Of a stretch of 64,000 nucleotides of DNA, positions 9,947-18,506 are shown one piece after another. Below the pieces are notes generated by a model that saw only the letters and a list, made by a program, of their open reading frames with translations, was not told the origin of the DNA and ran no database searches. The position numbers were made by a program, and so were the translations under genes. How positions within the stretch are numbered: position 1 is the stretch's first letter; each line of letters opens with the position of its first letter. Source of the stretch: Nocardia blacklockiae (GTDB lineage Bacteria; Actinomycetota; Actinomycetes; Mycobacteriales; Mycobacteriaceae); NCBI RefSeq assembly GCF_015477355.1, contig NZ_JADLRJ010000001.1, positions 744,001-808,000 on the forward strand, read 5' to 3'.

Positions 9947-11431
9947 TTGGACGTCGCCGAGGACGCGGCCTTCGCGGGCTACCGCATCGAGCGCAAGCTC
10001 GGTGCGGGCGGCATGGGCACGGTCTACCTGGCGCAGCATCCGCGCCTGCCGCGCAAGGACGCGGTGAAGGTGCTGGCGGACGCGCACGCGAGCGACGCCG
10101 CCTTCCGCGCGCGTTTCCTGCGGGAGGCGGAGATCGCGGCGCGCCTGCAGCATCCCAATCTGGTCGCGATCCGGGATCGCGGCGAGCACGAGGGCCGGCT
10201 GTGGATCGCCATGCAGTACGTCGAGGGCGGCGACCTGGCCCAGCTGATCCGGCGCGGGCCCGCGGTGCTGGACGTGGCGCGGGTGGTGCGCATCGTGTCC
10301 GAGGTGGCCGCGGGCCTGGACGAGATCCACCGGGCCGGACTGCTGCACCGCGACGTGAAACCCGCCAACATCCTGATCGCCGAGCAGCCCGGCGGCGCGG
10401 ACCGGGTGCTGGTCACCGACTTCGGCATCGCCCGCCCGGCCGACGACTCGACGACCCTGGCCGGCACGGGCGGGCTGTCGGCCACCCTGGCCTACGCGGC
10501 GCCCGAGCAGATCAGCGGCGAACCGGTGGATCGGCGCGCGGACGTGTACGCGCTGGGCTGCACGCTCTACCAGATGCTCACGGGCACGGTGCCGTTCCCG
10601 CGCAACAGCGCGGGGTCGGTGATGTACGCGCACCTGCACGAACCGCCGCCGCGGCCGTCGCGGCGCAATCCCCGGGTGCCGGCCGGATTCGACGCCGTCG
10701 TCGCCAAGGCGATGGCCAAGAAGCCCGCCGACCGGTTCGCCAGCTGCGGCGAACTCGCGGCCGCGGCGCAGGCCGCGGCGGCCGGGCACGGTGCGCCGTC
10801 CCGGCGGCCGGTCCGGCTCGGGCTGCTCGCCGCGGCACTCGCGGTCGTCGTCGTGGTGACCGCGATCGCGGGCTACGGACTGGTGCACTCCGGCTCCGAC
10901 AACTCCACTCGCGCGGCCGACCGCCGTCCGGTCACCGGCACGATCGAGCCGAGCGCCTGGGGCACCTACGCCTACATCCCGCAGACGTTCCCCGACCTGC
11001 TGCCGCCGATGCCGAACGGGGTGGGGTATCAGGAAATGGCCGGTTGCGCGCCGATCATCGAGCGCGGCGAGAACGGCGACCTGGACAAGCCCGTGCCGGT
11101 CGGCCATCTGCTGTGCCTGGGAAACCTGGACCCGGTGCTGGAGCTGGACGTGTACTGCAACGCCGACCGGTCGCCGATCGCGCCGGTCCGCTCCTTCGCC
11201 GTCGTCGAGGGCGACGAGAGCTGGACGCGCCCTTCGGGTTCCGGCCACCTGTTCTGGGGAGTCGAGAATTACCTGGACATCGCGAGTCCGCGGCTGCGGA
11301 AGCGCGCGCTGGGTGTGCTCGAGGTGTACTTCGACGATCCCGGCCGCAATCACTGCCGCCTGGAGGTCATCGGGGACGCGACGACCGGCGCCGAGGTGCG
11401 GCGGCTCTGGTGGACGGACGCGCCGCTGTGA
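9947..11431 (+). CDS. receptor-type Ser/Thr protein kinase (copy 1)
   Basis: The protein has 494 residues. The cytoplasmic PknB-type kinase domain (about 10-270) has every catalytic element: glycine loop GAGGMG 19-24, ATP Lys41, HRD 134-136, Asn141, DFG 158-160 and APE in YAAPEQ. One membrane helix (about 288-312) leads to an extracellular domain of about 180 residues with exactly four cysteines (AGCAP, LLCLG, VYCNAD, HCRLE), probably two disulfides. The TTG start follows GGGAGGGGAG. Its stop overlaps the GTG of the next gene, a lipoprotein. The sensor part lacks PASTA repeats, so it is not a PknB-type muropeptide sensor; the ligand is unknown. Confidence 0.9.
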   Translation: MDVAEDAAFAGYRIERKLGAGGMGTVYLAQHPRLPRKDAVKVLADAHASDAAFRARFLREAEIAARLQHPNLVAIRDRGEHEGRLWIAMQYVEGGDLAQLIRRGPAVLDVARVVRIVSEVAAGLDEIHRAGLLHRDVKPANILIAEQPGGADRVLVTDFGIARPADDSTTLAGTGGLSATLAYAAPEQISGEPVDRRADVYALGCTLYQMLTGTVPFPRNSAGSVMYAHLHEPPPRPSRRNPRVPAGFDAVVAKAMAKKPADRFASCGELAAAAQAAAAGHGAPSRRPVRLGLLAAALAVVVVVTAIAGYGLVHSGSDNSTRAADRRPVTGTIEPSAWGTYAYIPQTFPDLLPPMPNGVGYQEMAGCAPIIERGENGDLDKPVPVGHLLCLGNLDPVLELDVYCNADRSPIAPVRSFAVVEGDESWTRPSGSGHLFWGVENYLDIASPRLRKRALGVLEVYFDDPGRNHCRLEVIGDATTGAEVRRLWWTDAPL

Positions 11432-12693
11432 CGACGAGAAGGCCCGGTCGCGTGACGACCGCATCCCGTGCCGCGGGCCTCGCGGCCCTCGCGCTCCTGC
11501 TGGTCGCGGGCTGCGCCACCGACGGACGACCACGCCCGCACTATCCCGATCCGCATTCGCTCGACGCGGGCGCCTACGGCGTCGAACCGCTCGACGTCCC
11601 GGAGAACGGCAACGAGCGCTACGGCCGGGTGCTCGAGTCGGTGCGGATGATGGAGGCGCTGGCCGATCCCGTCGAGATCGACCCGGCACTGACCCATGGG
11701 GCGAGCGCCACCCAAGCCACGCCGCTGCCCACCCCGGCCACCGCGTCCGTGCTCCTCGCGAGTCCGGTGCGCGCGGTCCTCGAACGCGAGAAGATGCTCG
11801 CCGGAGCGGAGGTGGACGGCACCGACGTCGCACCGACGGGTCACGGGCCGGTGATCGGCAGTGCGCGCATTCTGACCACGATGGTGCTGCGCTTCCCCGA
11901 CGACGATGCCGCCCGGCGCGCCGCGAAGGACATCGATGCCGTCGATGCCGCCGTCAGCCCGGACAATGTCGGCGTGCCCGTTCCGGGCCACCTCGCGGCA
12001 CACGCGCATTGGCGTCCGGCCGTGCCGACGCTGGCGGCCACGCTCGCCGAGGGTCCGTACGTGATCAGCTTGCTGGTGGGACACACCACAACGGACCTGA
12101 ACGCACTGAACACGCTGGCCGCCAAGGCTTTCGCCGCGCAGGTGCCGCGGTTGCGCGAGTTCGCGGCGACTCCCGCGGACCGGCTGGCCACGCTGCCGCT
12201 CGACCCGGACGGCATGGTCCGGCGCATGGTGCCTGACGCCCCGCGGCGCTGGTCCTACCCCGCCGTCACGGTCCTGAGCCAGGATGTGAACGCCGGCTGG
12301 AACGCCTCGGTACTGGGCCACGGCGTGGTGTACGGACCGCGCGCGGCGTGGCTCGCGGGCTCGCGCAAGAAGCACGACCATCCGATCGAGCTGCGGGCGT
12401 CCAACGGCTTCAACGTGGTCGACCGATTCGCCGACGCCGCGGCCGCGCGGCGGGCCTTCGAGGCGGCGACGCGCAAGGATCGCGAGTCCGGCGACATGGT
12501 GCCGGTCCCGCCGTCCGCCGGCGCGGTCGACACCGCGTGCTGGGAGTCGCTGCAGCCGGACGAACTGCGTCAGGCCAGATTCCTGTGCCGCGTGGTGTAC
12601 GGGCGCTACACCGCCGCCCTGGTCGCCCGCGAGCTGACGACGGCGCAGCAGAAGATCGCCGCGCAGTACGGGCTGTTGGTGAACGGCGGATAG
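11428..12693 (+). CDS. kinase-linked lipoprotein (paralogue A)
   Basis: The protein has 421 residues. The signal peptide has a hydrophobic core and lipobox VAGC, so the mature protein is a membrane-anchored exported lipoprotein. The mature part has no catalytic motif that I recognise. Conserved blocks shared with the second lipoprotein of this cluster include AYGVEPLDVP, GRVLESVRM, DPVEIDPALTHG, DAVDAAVSP, HWRP.VPTLAAT, LATLPLDPDGM and CRVVYGRY, with two cysteines near the C-terminus. It probably belongs to a Nocardia lipoprotein family annotated only as a DUF. A second GTG at 11452 with GAGAAGG upstream is an alternative start. Coupling to the kinase by a GTGA overlap suggests that it works with the kinase sensor domains. 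Confidence 0.8.
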   Translation: MTTRRPGRVTTASRAAGLAALALLLVAGCATDGRPRPHYPDPHSLDAGAYGVEPLDVPENGNERYGRVLESVRMMEALADPVEIDPALTHGASATQATPLPTPATASVLLASPVRAVLEREKMLAGAEVDGTDVAPTGHGPVIGSARILTTMVLRFPDDDAARRAAKDIDAVDAAVSPDNVGVPVPGHLAAHAHWRPAVPTLAATLAEGPYVISLLVGHTTTDLNALNTLAAKAFAAQVPRLREFAATPADRLATLPLDPDGMVRRMVPDAPRRWSYPAVTVLSQDVNAGWNASVLGHGVVYGPRAAWLAGSRKKHDHPIELRASNGFNVVDRFADAAAARRAFEAATRKDRESGDMVPVPPSAGAVDTACWESLQPDELRQARFLCRVVYGRYTAALVARELTTAQQKIAAQYGLLVNGG

Positions 12694-12697
12694 TCGG

Positions 12698-14230
12698 ATG
12701 TCCGAAACCCTCTCTCCCGGCGTGATTTTCGCCGGATATCGCATCGACCGAGTGCTGGGCGCGGGCGGGATGGGAACGGTGTACCTGGCCGCGCATCCCC
12801 GGTTGCCGCGCTTCGACGCGGTGAAGGTGCTGCCGGAGGCGCTGGGCGCGGACCCCGAATACCGCGCGCGCTTCGGCCGCGAAGCGGAACTGGCCGCGCG
12901 GCTGGACCATCCGAACATCGTGGCGGTGCGTGACCGGGGCATCGAACACGGCAGGCTCTGGATCGCCATGCAACTGGTCGAGGGCATCGATGCCGCCGAG
13001 GCGCTGCGCCGCACGCCCGGCGGCCTCGAGCCGCGACTGGCGACACACATCGTCACCGAGGCGGCCCGCGGACTGGACGCGGCGCATCGCGCGGGACTGC
13101 TGCACCGCGACGTGAAACCCGCGAATCTGCTGCTGGAGTCCCGCGGCGCGACCGAGCCGCCCCGGGTGTACGTGTCGGACTTCGGCATCGCGCGCAGCGC
13201 CACCGAGACCACCGGACTCACCGAGACCGGGTCGGTGCTGGCGACCGTGGCCTACGCCGCGCCCGAGCAGATCACCGCCGGGCCCGTCGATCAGCGGGCC
13301 GACGTGTACGCGCTGGGCTGCACGTACTACGAGCTGCTCACCGGGAGCAAGCCGTTCCCCCGGCCGACACCGGCCGCGGTGATGCACGCGCACCTGAACG
13401 ACCCGCCGCCCCGGCCGTCCGCGCACGTTCCCGGTCTGCCGCCCGGCTTCGACGCGGTGATCGCGCGGGCGCTGGCCAAGAACCCGCGCGACCGGTACCC
13501 GAGTTGCGGTGCGCTGGCGGCGGACCTGGCCGCTATCGCGGGCGGCGCGGCCGTGCCCCCGCCGCCGGTCTCCGTGCCGGTCTTCACGCCACCTCGGCCC
13601 GCGCGCCGGGGCCTGCGCTGGGCCGTCGCGGCGCTGGTCGGCGTGCTGGCGGTGGTCGCGGGCATCGTGGCGGTGACGACGATGTCGGACGATCCACCGG
13701 CGGCCGCCCCTGCGGCGAGCAGCGCCGCGACCACCCCGCCGGTGTCGACAGCGAGCAGCGCGGTGTCGTGGGGCCGGTACGCCTATCTCGTCGAGCCCTT
13801 CCCCGGCTTCCTGCCCGCCGGTCCCATCGGGAGCGGGTACGACGGGATGCGCTGCATCGTGGTGGACAGCAAGGACTTCCGGCAGATCGCGCTCGACGCC
13901 GGTCCCCGCGAGGGATATCCCGAGCTGTCGTGCCAGGGCAACACGAACCCGCTCGACAACCTGTCGGTCATGTGCAATGCCAACCGCGCGCCGACCACGC
14001 TGCCGCGCTACGCGGACGTGGCGATCGCCGGCGACCAGCGCTGGGCACGCCCTTCGGGCACCGGGCGCATCGTGTGGGGCGACATCGCGGGCGAGCACGG
14101 TCCGTACGGCTTCCTGGGGATCCAATTCGACGACCCCGCACGCAATTTCTGCCAGCTCTCCGTGTCGGGCCGGGACGGGTCCACCGGACAGGAACTCCTC
14201 GATCACTGGTGGCCGGGGACGCCGCTGTGA
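12698..14230 (+). CDS. receptor-type Ser/Thr protein kinase (copy 2)
   Basis: The protein has 510 residues. The kinase domain keeps the glycine loop at 21-26, Lys43, HRD 136-138 and DFG 161-163. A Pro/Ala-rich juxtamembrane stretch precedes the single membrane helix (about 306-328). The extracellular part aligns with copy 1 through WGRYAYLVEPFPGFLP, the four cysteines (MRCIV, LSCQG, VMCNAN, FCQLS) and the FDDPARNFC and HWWPGTPL blocks. The ATG lies only 4 bases after the lipoprotein stop. Kinase domains of copies 1, 2 and 4 look much closer to each other than to other PknB types, which suggests local duplication. Confidence 0.9.
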   Translation: MSETLSPGVIFAGYRIDRVLGAGGMGTVYLAAHPRLPRFDAVKVLPEALGADPEYRARFGREAELAARLDHPNIVAVRDRGIEHGRLWIAMQLVEGIDAAEALRRTPGGLEPRLATHIVTEAARGLDAAHRAGLLHRDVKPANLLLESRGATEPPRVYVSDFGIARSATETTGLTETGSVLATVAYAAPEQITAGPVDQRADVYALGCTYYELLTGSKPFPRPTPAAVMHAHLNDPPPRPSAHVPGLPPGFDAVIARALAKNPRDRYPSCGALAADLAAIAGGAAVPPPPVSVPVFTPPRPARRGLRWAVAALVGVLAVVAGIVAVTTMSDDPPAAAPAASSAATTPPVSTASSAVSWGRYAYLVEPFPGFLPAGPIGSGYDGMRCIVVDSKDFRQIALDAGPREGYPELSCQGNTNPLDNLSVMCNANRAPTTLPRYADVAIAGDQRWARPSGTGRIVWGDIAGEHGPYGFLGIQFDDPARNFCQLSVSGRDGSTGQELLDHWWPGTPL

Positions 14231-14251
14231 CGGGTGCGGGAGGGAACGACC

Positions 14252-15634
14252 ATGACGGACGGTGACGCCACGACCTTCGGCGGCTACCGCGTCGAACGCG
14301 AACTCGGAAGTGCCGGCGGCACAACGGTTCTCCTCGCGCGCCGGGTCGGCTCGGAGCGCGTCGACGAGATCACCGTCCGGACCGCCGCGCCCGACGCCGG
14401 TTTCCGCGCGTACTTCCTGAGCACGGCCGAGCGCGCCGCGCGGCTGCGGCACCCCAACCTGGTGCCGGTACTGGACGCGGGCGAGCGGGACGGGCGGCTG
14501 TGGGTCGCCACCGGGCACGTCGACGGGGTCGACGCCGAGTCCATGGCCCAGCACGGCGGTGTGGACGTCGCTCGCTCGGCGCACATCGTGGCCGCGGCGG
14601 CGCGCGGGCTCGACGAGGTGCATCGGGCCGGATTGCGCCACGGCGATGTGAAGCCCGCGGACATTCGGGTCGTCGAACGGCCGGGCGAGGCCGATCAGGT
14701 CCTGCTCACCGGATACGGCATCGCCCGCGCTCCGGCCGAACCGGTCGCCTTCCCGGCGCCCGAACAACGCGCCGGGGAGCCGGTGGACCACCGGGCCGAC
14801 ATCTACGCCCTCGGCTGCGTCCTGTACCGGCTGCTGACCGGGATCGCGCCGGAACCCGGTGCGGCCGTGCCGCGTCCGTCCCGCGCGAACCCCTGGGTGC
14901 CCGCCGCGATGGACGAGGTGGTCGCGCGCGCCACGGCGGCGCGGCCGGAGCAGCGGTACCCCGACGGCCGCGCCCTGGCCGCCGCGGTGGCGGCTGCCGC
15001 AGACCCCGGCAGCAAGCCGTCCGAGCGGCGGCGACGGGCGCTGCTGCCGGTCGCCCTCGTGCTGGCGGTGGTGCTGCTGGCGGCGGGAGTGTCGGTGTGG
15101 GCCGTGACCCGCACCGACGACACGGCCGCCCACCCGACCGCCACCACGAGCGCGCGCTCGCCGGAATTGAAGGCGGCGCTGTGGGGCGCGTACGCCTATG
15201 TGGCGGACGCGTTTCCGAACGTGCTGCCGGTCTCGGTCGACGGCATCGGATTCGACGACCTCTCCCGCTGCACACCCGTCGACGGTGAGCTGCGGGCGGT
15301 GTCGCTGTACGAACCGGCGCGCGTGGCCCGGGTGCTCTGCGGCGGCGACGCCGACCCGCTCGTCGGCATCGTCATCGAATGCCTGGCCGACCGGTCGCGG
15401 GTGCGCCCGCAGTCGGTCGAGTGGGCCGTCGCCGGGAGCGAGCGGTGGGCGCGGTCGTCCGGGACGGGCCAGCTGCGCTGGGGCGACTACCTCGTCGGCG
15501 GCACCGGCCCGCGGCGGGGCCGGATCGAGGTGTACTTCGACGACCCCGGGCGGAGCTTCTGTCGGCTGCAGATGAACGCGATGGTGTCCGGCGAGGAGTT
15601 GCGCACGAAGTTCTGGCCGGGGGTGCCGGTGTGA
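14252..15634 (+). CDS. receptor pseudokinase of the same family (copy 3)
   Basis: The protein has 460 residues and the same architecture as its neighbours (kinase fold about 10-255, membrane helix about 268-290, four-cysteine ectodomain SRCTP, VLCGG, IECLAD, FCRLQ), but the catalytic machinery is broken at several points. The glycine loop reads GSAGGT. The ATP lysine position is Thr41 (DEITV for DAVKV). HRD is HGD at 130-132, the following Asn is Asp137, DFG is GYG at 154-156, and the activation segment is about 20 residues shorter. It should not phosphorylate. The reading frame and the ectodomain are intact, so it is kept under selection, perhaps as a partner or decoy. The ATG at 14252 follows GGGAGGGAACGACC. 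Confidence 0.85.
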   Translation: MTDGDATTFGGYRVERELGSAGGTTVLLARRVGSERVDEITVRTAAPDAGFRAYFLSTAERAARLRHPNLVPVLDAGERDGRLWVATGHVDGVDAESMAQHGGVDVARSAHIVAAAARGLDEVHRAGLRHGDVKPADIRVVERPGEADQVLLTGYGIARAPAEPVAFPAPEQRAGEPVDHRADIYALGCVLYRLLTGIAPEPGAAVPRPSRANPWVPAAMDEVVARATAARPEQRYPDGRALAAAVAAAADPGSKPSERRRRALLPVALVLAVVLLAAGVSVWAVTRTDDTAAHPTATTSARSPELKAALWGAYAYVADAFPNVLPVSVDGIGFDDLSRCTPVDGELRAVSLYEPARVARVLCGGDADPLVGIVIECLADRSRVRPQSVEWAVAGSERWARSSGTGQLRWGDYLVGGTGPRRGRIEVYFDDPGRSFCRLQMNAMVSGEELRTKFWPGVPV

Positions 15635-16911
15635 TCGGGCGGACTACGACGAAGGAACGAGAACCGGTGCGGCGCTTACGTATTCGCTACCTACCGGTGG
15701 TCTCGGCGGTGGGTGCGGCGCTGCTGCTGGCGACCGGCTGCACCGTCGCGGGCACACCGGCCCGGCTCGGCCCCGACCGGGCGACGATCGACATCGGCCC
15801 CTACGGCACAGACCTGCTCGTGGCGCCCCGCGACGTCGACGAGCGATCCGGGCGGGTCCTGGAGTCGGTGCGGATGGGCGAGGCGGTGGTCGACCCGGTG
15901 GAGATCGATCCGGCGCTGACCCACGGCCTCGGTTCGGTGGCCTCGGTCCCGATCCCGACGCCCGCGCAGGCCGGCTTCCTCGCCGAACCGGTGCGGGCCG
16001 TGCTCGAACGGCACGGCATGCTGGCCGGTTTCTCCGTCGGCGGCATGGACGCCGGGATCGCTGTGGACCTGGCCGTCGGCCGCGCCCGGCTGTTGACCGT
16101 GCTGCTGCTGCGATTCCCCGATCCCGGTGCCGCCCGGGCCGCCGCCGGTGAGATCGATGCCGTCGACGCCGCCGTCAGCCCTGAGAATGTTCCGGTCCCG
16201 ATCCCGGAACACCCCGAGGCACACGGACATTGGCGCCCGAGCGTGCCGACCCTGGCCGCGACCGCCGCGTACGGCGACTTCGTGGTCAGCGTGCTCGCGG
16301 GGGAGCGGACCACCGACCTCGAGGCACTGCGACGACTGGCGAGCACGACCTTCACCGCGCAGCGGACCCGGCTGGACGATTTCCGGCCCACCCCGCCGGA
16401 CCGTTTCGCGACCCTGCCGCTGGATCCGGACGGCATGCTGGCTCGCCTGCTGCCGGAGGCGCCCGGTGTCTGGCCGTGGCCGAAGGTGATCACCAAGCGT
16501 TACGGCCCCGAGGCGGGCTGGTCCAGCACCTTCATCACCACCGGCCTCGTCTACGGTCCGCGGGCCACCCACCGGTACGGCAGCTGGCAGCGGCCGGCCG
16601 AGGGGATCGGCATGGTGCTCGCGGTCAACGGCCTGCATACTCTGCTGCGCCTACCCGACGCGGTCACCGCCCGCCGCGAATACGACGACGCCGCCGACGA
16701 GCTGACCGAACCGGGGACGCGCCAGCTGCCCGGGCCCGCCGGTATTCCGGATGCGCGCTGCATGGAATCCCTGTCCAGCCCGCCGATCTCGGCGCGCTTC
16801 GCGTGCCGGCTGGTGTACGGCCGGTACGAGGCGATCGTGTACTCGCGCACCGCCGACGACGCCCGGCACCGGATCTCGGCGCAGTACCTGCTCCTGGCCC
16901 GGAGCGAATAG
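15631..16911 (+). CDS. kinase-linked lipoprotein (paralogue B)
   Basis: The protein has up to 426 residues and is the paralogue of the lipoprotein at 11428-12693, with the same order of blocks (PYGTDLLVAPRDV, GRVLESVRMGEAVVDP, EIDAVDAAVSPEN, HWRPSVPTLAAT, FATLPLDPDGML, CRLVYGRY). The lipobox is ATGC. The GTG at 15631 overlaps the stop of the pseudokinase, as paralogue A overlaps copy 1; a GTG at 15667 with GAAGGA upstream gives a more compact signal peptide and may be the true start. The two Cys near the C-terminus (DARCMES, FACRL) are kept in both paralogues. So a kinase-lipoprotein pair was probably duplicated as a unit. Confidence 0.8.
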   Translation: MIGRTTTKEREPVRRLRIRYLPVVSAVGAALLLATGCTVAGTPARLGPDRATIDIGPYGTDLLVAPRDVDERSGRVLESVRMGEAVVDPVEIDPALTHGLGSVASVPIPTPAQAGFLAEPVRAVLERHGMLAGFSVGGMDAGIAVDLAVGRARLLTVLLLRFPDPGAARAAAGEIDAVDAAVSPENVPVPIPEHPEAHGHWRPSVPTLAATAAYGDFVVSVLAGERTTDLEALRRLASTTFTAQRTRLDDFRPTPPDRFATLPLDPDGMLARLLPEAPGVWPWPKVITKRYGPEAGWSSTFITTGLVYGPRATHRYGSWQRPAEGIGMVLAVNGLHTLLRLPDAVTARREYDDAADELTEPGTRQLPGPAGIPDARCMESLSSPPISARFACRLVYGRYEAIVYSRTADDARHRISAQYLLLARSE

Positions 16912-16913
16912 CG

Positions 16914-18443
16914 ATGCGCGACAGGCTGCTTCCCGGGACGGTGTTCGCCGGGTACGTGATCGAACGGGTCCTCGGCGGCGGCGGAATGGGCACGGTGTAC
17001 GTGGCCCGCCATCCCCGGCTGCCGCGCCGCGACGCGGTGAAGGTGCTGTCGGCCGAGCACAGCGGCGACGCCGAGTACCGGGCCCGGTTCGTGCGCGAGG
17101 CCGAACTGGTGGCGCGGCTGAACCACCCGAACATCGTGGCCGTGCACGACCGCGGCGTCGAGGACGGCCGGCTGTGGATCGCCATGCAGTACGTCGAGGG
17201 CGGCGACGCGGCGGCACTGGTGCGCGGCGGCGCCGTGCCGCCGCTGCGCGCGGTGGCCATCGTGGCGCAGGCGGCACGCGGCCTGGACGACGCGCACCGC
17301 GCCGGACTGGTGCACCGCGACGTCAAACCGGGCAATCTGCTGCTGGGCGCGGGCGACGGGCGGCACGATCGAGTGCTGGTGTCCGACTTCGGCATCGGCC
17401 GGTCCGTGGGCGACCCCACGGTGCTCACCGCGACCGGCGCGGTGGTGGCGACCCTCGCCTACGCCGCCCCCGAACAGCTGATGGCCCACCGGGTCGACCA
17501 CCGCGCCGACGTCTACGCGCTCGGCTGCACCCTGTACGAACTGCTCACCGGCGCGAAACCGTTCCCCCGCGCGACCGCGGCCGCGGTGCTGGCGGCCCAC
17601 CTGGACGACCCGCCCCCGCGTCCCACCGCGCTCCGGCCCGAACTGCCCCCGGCGATCGACACCGTCATCGCCCGGGCGCTGGCGAAACACCCCGATGCCC
17701 GCTACCAGTCCTGCGGCGCACTGGCAGCCGACGCGGCGGCCGCGTTCGGTACGGCACGGGCCCCGGTGCCGCCGCCTCCACCGGTCCCGTATTCCCCGGC
17801 GCCCGTGGCGTCGCGACGACGGCGCGGACCGCTGATCGCGGGCGCCCTGCTGCTGGCGGTCGTCGCGGTCGTTGCGAGTGTGGTCGTGCTGCAACGGAAC
17901 TCGACCGAAGGCACGCCGACGGCGGTGTCGCCGTCCACGACCGCCACCTCCGCACGCCCCGCCACGACGACCGCCGCCCGCAACACCTGGGGCAGCCACA
18001 CCTACATGACCGACGCCTTCCCCGGGCTGCTGCCCTCGGCGCCGGACGCCGCCGGGTACCAGGGGATGCGGTGCGCGGCGCTCGGCGCGGAGGGTCGACC
18101 GGCGGACGTGAACGTGCCCGCCACCGGCCAGACCCGCCTGAACTGCAACGGCGACCGCAATCCGCTGGAACTGCTGGTGGTGCGGTGCAATGCCGATCGC
18201 CACGAGGTGGAGCAGCCCACCTTGCAGTCCGGCACCACGATCCTCGGCGACGAGACCTGGCAGCGGCTCTCGGGTAGGGGCCGACTCGTCTGGGGCGACG
18301 TGCCGAACCCCCGCGGCGAGCGTTCCGGAACCGTGCTGGTGACCTTCGACGACCCCGGCCGCGACTACTGCCAGCTGCTCGCGCTGGGCGGCGCGTCCGG
18401 CGCGGACCTGCGCGATCGCTGGTGGGCGGGCGCACCGATCTAG
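16914..18443 (+). CDS. receptor-type Ser/Thr protein kinase (copy 4)
   Basis: The protein has 509 residues. The active-kinase signatures are present: glycine loop GGGGMG 21-26, Lys43, HRD 134-136 and DFG 158-160. The activation segment carries Thr/Ser residues (DPTVLTATGAVVATLAYAAPEQ in outline) suited to autophosphorylation. A Pro-rich stretch leads to the membrane helix (about 306-327), then a Ser/Thr-rich stalk and the ectodomain with cysteines in MRCAA, LNCNG, VRCNAD and YCQLL. The ATG is 3 bases after the lipoprotein stop. It is the last gene of the array; a TetR gene with its own promoter follows 54 bases on. Confidence 0.9.
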   Translation: MRDRLLPGTVFAGYVIERVLGGGGMGTVYVARHPRLPRRDAVKVLSAEHSGDAEYRARFVREAELVARLNHPNIVAVHDRGVEDGRLWIAMQYVEGGDAAALVRGGAVPPLRAVAIVAQAARGLDDAHRAGLVHRDVKPGNLLLGAGDGRHDRVLVSDFGIGRSVGDPTVLTATGAVVATLAYAAPEQLMAHRVDHRADVYALGCTLYELLTGAKPFPRATAAAVLAAHLDDPPPRPTALRPELPPAIDTVIARALAKHPDARYQSCGALAADAAAAFGTARAPVPPPPPVPYSPAPVASRRRRGPLIAGALLLAVVAVVASVVVLQRNSTEGTPTAVSPSTTATSARPATTTAARNTWGSHTYMTDAFPGLLPSAPDAAGYQGMRCAALGAEGRPADVNVPATGQTRLNCNGDRNPLELLVVRCNADRHEVEQPTLQSGTTILGDETWQRLSGRGRLVWGDVPNPRGERSGTVLVTFDDPGRDYCQLLALGGASGADLRDRWWAGAPI

Positions 18444-18472
18444 CCCCATGGAATCCGGGGCATGACGGCCCC

Positions 18473-18506
18473 TGGCCGCATGCCCTAAAATTTGGCCATG
18501 CGGCCA
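18473..18506. promoter_or_regulatory. TetR operator overlapping a leaderless promoter and the start codon
   Basis: TGGCCGCATG (18473-18482) and CATGCGGCCA (18497-18506) are a perfect 10-bp inverted repeat with a 14-base spacer. The spacer holds a -10 box TAAAAT (18486-18491) six bases before the ATG at 18498, so the right arm covers the start codon. This is typical of autorepression by the TetR protein encoded just downstream. Confidence 0.7.

Noticed and set aside
12410-15133. A very long open frame on the minus strand opposite the kinase genes
   Set aside because: It runs antisense to three convincing genes, has Arg/Gly/His/Val-rich composition typical of GC-rich antisense frames, and no recognisable domain or ribosome site.
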